Below are positions 60,668-64,000 of a stretch of DNA of 64,000 bases, piece by piece. The notes beneath the pieces were generated by a model. The model had not been told where the DNA came from. It searched no databases and saw only the letters and a program-made list of their open reading frames with translations. This DNA comes from Paenibacillus sp. PL91 (GTDB taxonomy: Bacteria > Bacillota > Bacilli > Paenibacillales > Paenibacillaceae): assembly GCF_012935325.2 (NCBI RefSeq), contig NZ_JABBYG020000011.1, positions 166,642 through 230,641 on the forward strand. Reading direction: 5' to 3'. Numbering within the stretch: the stretch's first letter is position 1; each line of letters opens with the position of its first letter. The position numbers were made by a program, and so were the translations under genes.

Positions 60668-60853
60668 ATTTTTAACCTCCTTAATACTTAATGAAATAAA
60701 TAAGCTATGAAAGCAAAATGCTCTCGATTCGTGAAACATTTCCGGTATCGAAAGCGTACGCTCTCTTATGGCAAGAGTACGAATATTTATAGTCAAAGTT
60801 TCTGCAAGGCCGATAAATGAGCAGCAACAAGTGCTGCTGGGGGTGAAATAGTG

Positions 60854-61726
60854 ATGTGGACTAGGATAGCTGGCAAATGCAAGGCTATGATCAACCATTG
60901 GCGGGACTATCCGCTTCCAAGTGGGAGGATTTGGATGGGACGATACCGCATAGAGCATTTCATCGGCAGGGGCAGCTATGGTCAAGCTTATGCATGCACC
61001 GATATAGTGAAGGGACATCAGGTTTTACTCAAGCGCAGCATGCCTAGCAAGAAGGAAATAGGCAGATTGCTGCTGGAGCGGGAAAGCATGATTTTGCAGC
61101 AATTAAACCATCCTCAAATTCCAAAGTGGCTCTCATACGAGAAGCAAGGCCGTCATGAGGCGCTTGTCATGGAGTTTGTAGATGGCGAAAATTTGGAGCA
61201 TAAGCTGATGGAACAGGGCCAAATCTACTCGCTCAAGCAGTCGCTAATCGTTATGATGGAGCTTTTGCGGCCGCTTGATTATTTGCACCAAGCTGGATAC
61301 GTGCATCGTGACGTACGCATACCGAATGTGCTGGACAAAGGCGGACGTTTGTATTTGATTGATTATGGGCTCTCCTGCCGGATCGGTGAGCAGCTGCCAG
61401 AAGAGCTGCGTACAGCTCTAAATGAGACGGAGCTTTTCGAAAAGAATAGGTCTGACAGCAGCTGGTCCGGGGCGAAGCGCCGAATGAGACGGCCTGAACC
61501 TGCGAGCGACTTGTACGGGCTTGGGCATTTGTTTCTGTTCATGATGTATGCAGGCTACGAATACGACGAAGGGCAGACGGAGCTCAGCTGGGAAGAGGAG
61601 CTGGAGCTTCCGCCGATCGTGAAGCAATTCGTTCGTAGACTGCTCCAGCAAAGCGAGCCGGGCTGGCAGTCAGCCGAGCATTGCATGCAAGAGCTGGAGC
61701 AGCTTATCGCTGCTCTGCCGGAATAA
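60854..61726 (+). CDS. Ser/Thr protein kinase-like protein
   Basis: A 290-residue soluble kinase with one Hanks-type domain (about 30-285). The glycine loop is IGRGSYGQAYAC, the ATP lysine is in VLLKRSM, the catalytic loop is VHRDVRIPN (HRDLKPEN in the classical form; lysine replaced by arginine), and the metal aspartate is in LIDYG. It resembles the small Bacillus kinases PrkD (YbdM) and YrzF, which also have an HRDVRxPN loop, so it may be active. GGGGGTG is eight bases before ATG 60854; GTG 60851 is equally possible. It ends one base before the stop of the convergent TraX-like gene. Confidence 0.85.
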   Translation: MWTRIAGKCKAMINHWRDYPLPSGRIWMGRYRIEHFIGRGSYGQAYACTDIVKGHQVLLKRSMPSKKEIGRLLLERESMILQQLNHPQIPKWLSYEKQGRHEALVMEFVDGENLEHKLMEQGQIYSLKQSLIVMMELLRPLDYLHQAGYVHRDVRIPNVLDKGGRLYLIDYGLSCRIGEQLPEELRTALNETELFEKNRSDSSWSGAKRRMRRPEPASDLYGLGHLFLFMMYAGYEYDEGQTELSWEEELELPPIVKQFVRRLLQQSEPGWQSAEHCMQELEQLIAALPE

Positions 61727-62413
61727 TCAATTGAACGAAAGCGTGCGCATAATTTCTTTAAAGCTCTGATTGCTTCCGACATAGTAGATGATGGCAATAA
61801 GGGTCAAATGAACCGGATAGAAGCTTCGCCATACCAAACGAGGTATCTTCACCTTGTCAGCGCTGCGCATGAAATCGGGCAAGAAAACGATCAGAACGGT
61901 GGCAAAGATGCTGAAGGCTTGAATGAACCAGTCCTTTATCAGAAAGCTTACCACATTTAGCGAGAAGTGAAACAAGACAAACCAGTGAACCTGGGCATAT
62001 CGATAGATGAGTACAAGAAGCACGACATAAGCGCCATAGCTAAAGGGCAGAAATTCTAGCAATCCAGCGCAAGCAGCGGCCATAAGACATTGCAGGAGAG
62101 GTCGGCCGCTCCATTTATCAAGAACATATAAAAGCAGCAGGCATAGAAATAATGAGCCCACAGTATTGACTTCAAGCCGGTGGAAAGCAAATTGATAGGG
62201 CAGCTGCGAGAGGAGCGCGATCCAAGCGACTCTCTTCAGGTAGAGATGAATGTTCTTCGTTCGATAATAGCCAAGCACAATCGCGAAGGCATAGAAGGGG
62301 AGCGCCAGCCGTCCAATGATCCTCCATACCATATGCTCAGGGAACCATACGAGACCGATATGATCAATAAGCATCGTTAGCATTGCCAAAAATTGAATCG
62401 AAACCACCCTCAT
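61727..62413 (-). CDS. TraX-family membrane protein
   Basis: A 228-residue, seven- to eight-helix protein. The TraX signature is clear: QFLAMLTMLIDHIGLVWFP, then RIIGRLALPFYAFAIVLGY and RVAWIALLSQLPYQFAF. TraX of plasmid F acetylates pilin; chromosomal relatives in Firmicutes have no proven role and are probably membrane acyltransferases. The start is uncertain, with ATG 62413 (weak GAGAG) chosen. Its 3' end touches that of the kinase gene, with no terminator between them. Confidence 0.85.
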   Translation of the reverse strand: MRVVSIQFLAMLTMLIDHIGLVWFPEHMVWRIIGRLALPFYAFAIVLGYYRTKNIHLYLKRVAWIALLSQLPYQFAFHRLEVNTVGSLFLCLLLLYVLDKWSGRPLLQCLMAAACAGLLEFLPFSYGAYVVLLVLIYRYAQVHWFVLFHFSLNVVSFLIKDWFIQAFSIFATVLIVFLPDFMRSADKVKIPRLVWRSFYPVHLTLIAIIYYVGSNQSFKEIMRTLSFN

Positions 62414-62466
62414 TCTCTCATTTTGCACCCAGTATAGCACAAAGAATGCGAGAGAATATGAACAAG

Positions 62467-62506
62467 GAAGACCTCCAAGCCGCTTTGCGCGAATAAGGAG
62501 GTCTTC
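62467..62506. terminator. Terminator of the manganese catalase gene
   Basis: GAAGACCTCC (62467-62476) pairs perfectly with GGAGGTCTTC (62497-62506) across a 20-base loop. It is located just after the catalase stop on the minus strand. Confidence 0.7.
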
Positions 62507-62526
62507 ATTGGTTCGTATTGAGCTGA

Positions 62527-63423
62527 CTAAAGGCCTGCGTTCTTCTGAAGCCGCCTTGCAATTTCAATAAAGTCCTCCTGTGAGATGCCAGGCGCAAACT
62601 CCTCCGGCACTTCGCTTAAATCGGGCATAGGCGCACCTTGCGGAGCGCCTTGAATGACCTCAAGCGGAGCGCCGGTAAGCGGATTTTGGCCGTTCCAAAT
62701 GAGGACGATATCCTTGTAGTCATTCGGACTGAACGTATACAGCTTATTGCCAAGCCCCATAGCTTCATATTTCCGCGCCGTCTCAAAGCTATTGTTGCTT
62801 AGATCCGGTATGGGAATGAGCCTCTTCACGTCAACGCCTGTCGCGATTTCCAATGCTTTGGCGTAAGCCAGCACATGTACGCCGCCTCGAACAAGCAAGT
62901 ATCCTATCATCGCACGTGCTGTCGGATGGTCGGTCATCTCATAGACGCGCATCTTATGCGTTCGCGCCCCGCACTCCAAGAAGAAATTGTGGAGCAGGTC
63001 AAGCACGAGGTTCCCGCTGCTGAACACATTATCACCCGTCCAAGCACGGCCCATGGAATCGCCGGGCAAGGAGGTTTGCGCGGTTTGAATAAAAAAGTAG
63101 CTATTGCGCTTGTTGACTCCCTCCCTCAGAGGAGTCGAATTAGGGTCGCCTGTGGTTGTGGTCCCTGTAAGTACCATGTTAATTGCAGTGGAGACAAGCT
63201 CCACATGGCCAAACTCCTCCGCCGTGATGCTTGATACAAGATCATAGAAGGGCTTAAGCTTCTTTTTCTCGCGAAAATTAAAGGATTGATACATGTAGTT
63301 GTTTAAGGTTGACATCTCGCCAAACTTACCCCCAAGCAGCTCCTGTACCGCAGCCGCGGCATTCGCATCCGCATAAGGGGAAGGCGGTAGCTCCACCTGA
63401 AGCCTATTTATTCGTTCAATCAT
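62527..63423 (-). CDS. Manganese catalase
   Basis: A 298-residue non-heme catalase that breaks down hydrogen peroxide with two Mn ions. The ligands come from a four-helix bundle: glutamate in GGKFGEMSTLNNYMYQSF, glutamate and histidine in TAEEFGHVELV, FFLECGARTHKMRVYEM, and VRGGVHVLAYAKALE. ATG 63423 lies nine bases after GAGGTG; ATG 63429 and GTG 63435 are closer than normal. In Bacillus, related proteins (CotJC, YdbD) occur with the spore coat or general stress. The neighbouring Met-rich gene may belong with it. Confidence 0.93.
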   Translation of the reverse strand: MIERINRLQVELPPSPYADANAAAAVQELLGGKFGEMSTLNNYMYQSFNFREKKKLKPFYDLVSSITAEEFGHVELVSTAINMVLTGTTTTGDPNSTPLREGVNKRNSYFFIQTAQTSLPGDSMGRAWTGDNVFSSGNLVLDLLHNFFLECGARTHKMRVYEMTDHPTARAMIGYLLVRGGVHVLAYAKALEIATGVDVKRLIPIPDLSNNSFETARKYEAMGLGNKLYTFSPNDYKDIVLIWNGQNPLTGAPLEVIQGAPQGAPMPDLSEVPEEFAPGISQEDFIEIARRLQKNAGL

Positions 63424-63547
63424 AAGCATGCTCACCTCTTTTCATCGACAATTCCAGTTATTGATATCTATGACAGCTTTCGCGGCCATAGACCGTCGAT
63501 GTCAAAGGGACAGCCTATTGTCGAATGGACAGACTTGCAGGGTTAGG

Positions 63548-64000
63548 CTAGAGCAGCGTAATGACGAGCAGCTCGTAGAGAATGAGCGGCAGCACGGCGC
63601 TATAGGGATTCATAAATGCGCGTGAATCACGCATCGTACATTGCAAATACAAGACACAGTGATCGATGTGCATAATCGTTCCTTCGTAGACATGGCCATC
63701 TACCATTTGGACACAAACGTATTTGTGCATGTGGCCGCCGCACTTGCCCATAACGCGATCGCGAATCTCCATTACCATGGCCGTATGCTTCGGATCAGCT
63801 TCATAGAGTACCGGTGCAGTATTCTCCATAGCCATTTGCCCCATCGGCATATTGCTGGCGTTTGCCATACCGCCCATTTGCCCCATATTCGGCATATTGC
63901 CCATGCTGCCGGGGGCTGCCATGCCGCCCATTTGCCCCATGTTCGGCATATTGCCCATGCTGCCGGGGGCTGCCATACCGCCCATTTGCCCCATGTTCGG
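63548..64000 (-). CDS. Met/Gly-repeat protein with conserved C-terminal domain (5' end outside window)
   Basis: The frame is open to the right window edge, so the N-terminus is missing; 150 codons are visible. The N-terminal visible part is an 18-residue tandem repeat of the form MGQMGGMAAPGSMGNMPN. The rest is a domain of about 90 residues with KYVCVQMVDGHVYEGTIMHI, CVLYLQC and a hydrophobic end, VLPLILYELLVITLL. This domain resembles small proteins common in spore-forming bacteria, but I cannot name the family. A spore-surface role together with the neighbouring Mn catalase is possible, not shown. There is a 124-base gap to the catalase gene on the same strand. Confidence 0.7.
   Translation of the reverse strand, partial: PNMGQMGGMAAPGSMGNMPNMGQMGGMAAPGSMGNMPNMGQMGGMANASNMPMGQMAMENTAPVLYEADPKHTAMVMEIRDRVMGKCGGHMHKYVCVQMVDGHVYEGTIMHIDHCVLYLQCTMRDSRAFMNPYSAVLPLILYELLVITLL
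63870..64000 (-). repeat. 54-base tandem coding repeat
   Basis: Two full units (63870-63923 and 63924-63977) and part of a third, which continues outside the window. They are almost identical; each encodes 18 residues, keeping the frame. Confidence 0.9.

Noticed and set aside
60668..61018. Upstream extension of the His/Tyr-rich small gene
   Set aside because: It overlaps the kinase gene and bypasses a perfect RBS at ATG 60667.
63870..64000. CRISPR-like array
   Set aside because: The units are directly adjacent without spacers, keep a reading frame and encode an 18-residue repeat.

Overview
The window looks like a chromosome segment from a spore-forming member of the Paenibacillaceae (Paenibacillus or a close relative). 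Evidence for this is the mix of a YhcN/YlaJ-type spore lipoprotein, a Spo0E-like phosphatase, an S-layer-homology surface protein, a copper-amine-oxidase-N-type stalk protein, KhtT/KhtU and CccB-like homologues of Bacillus proteins, strong GGAGG ribosome-binding sites and frequent TTG starts. The identification rests on protein resemblance alone; no rRNA or tRNA gene is present. The first 3.65 kb is clearly AT-rich, while the rest is of intermediate GC content.

Layout. 1-3650: the AT-rich end of a surface-polysaccharide cluster (glycosyltransferase tail, Wzx-type flippase, UDP-glucose dehydrogenase). 3880-6050: a class I c-di-GMP riboswitch, a 52-codon ORF, an attenuator-like terminator, and two genes for surface proteins that share a two-cysteine helical domain. 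6123-11306: a 1727-residue SLH surface protein in the opposite direction. 11458-13195: a fusion of a catalytically dead alpha/beta-hydrolase to a SARP/BTAD-type DNA-binding region, overlapped by a Spo0E-like gene that seems to start at ATT. 13629-18664: VanZ-like protein, acyltransferase 3, AraC regulator, MATE exporter and a stand-alone IF-3 paralogue. 18930-23931: a YdeP-type molybdoenzyme with its FdhD, then a Fur-box-controlled ABC exporter.

24518-29436: a spore lipoprotein, then a respiratory gluconate-dehydrogenase-like pair whose small subunit carries a Tat signal, followed by tatA, tatC and a c-type cytochrome lipoprotein. 29523-33036: five or six proteins of unknown function, including a DUF4275-like one. 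33472-34586: a nitroreductase and a MerR regulator facing each other across a MerR-type operator. 34753-39277: a lantibiotic-immunity-like ABC transporter with two permeases and its two-component system. 39755-41901: the KhtT/KhtU K+/H+ antiporter and a small membrane protein.

42115-60054 is rich in second-messenger genes: a decayed HD-GYP pseudogene, a PAS-GGDEF diguanylate cyclase with an I-site, an intact HD-GYP protein, a degenerate-GGDEF/intact-EAL protein, and a large hybrid kinase with its response regulator. Among them are an MFS exporter, deoC, an aldose-epimerase-like protein, a PrsA-like foldase and an aldo-keto reductase. 60155-64000 has small proteins, a Ser/Thr kinase, a TraX-like membrane protein, a manganese catalase and the end of a Met/Gly-repeat protein.

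The main theme is c-di-GMP: enzymes to make and break it, and near the other end a riboswitch that reads it in front of cell-surface genes. The most unusual parts are the riboswitch/short ORF/attenuator leader with its paired-cysteine proteins, and the dead-hydrolase regulator coupled to a Spo0E-like gene.
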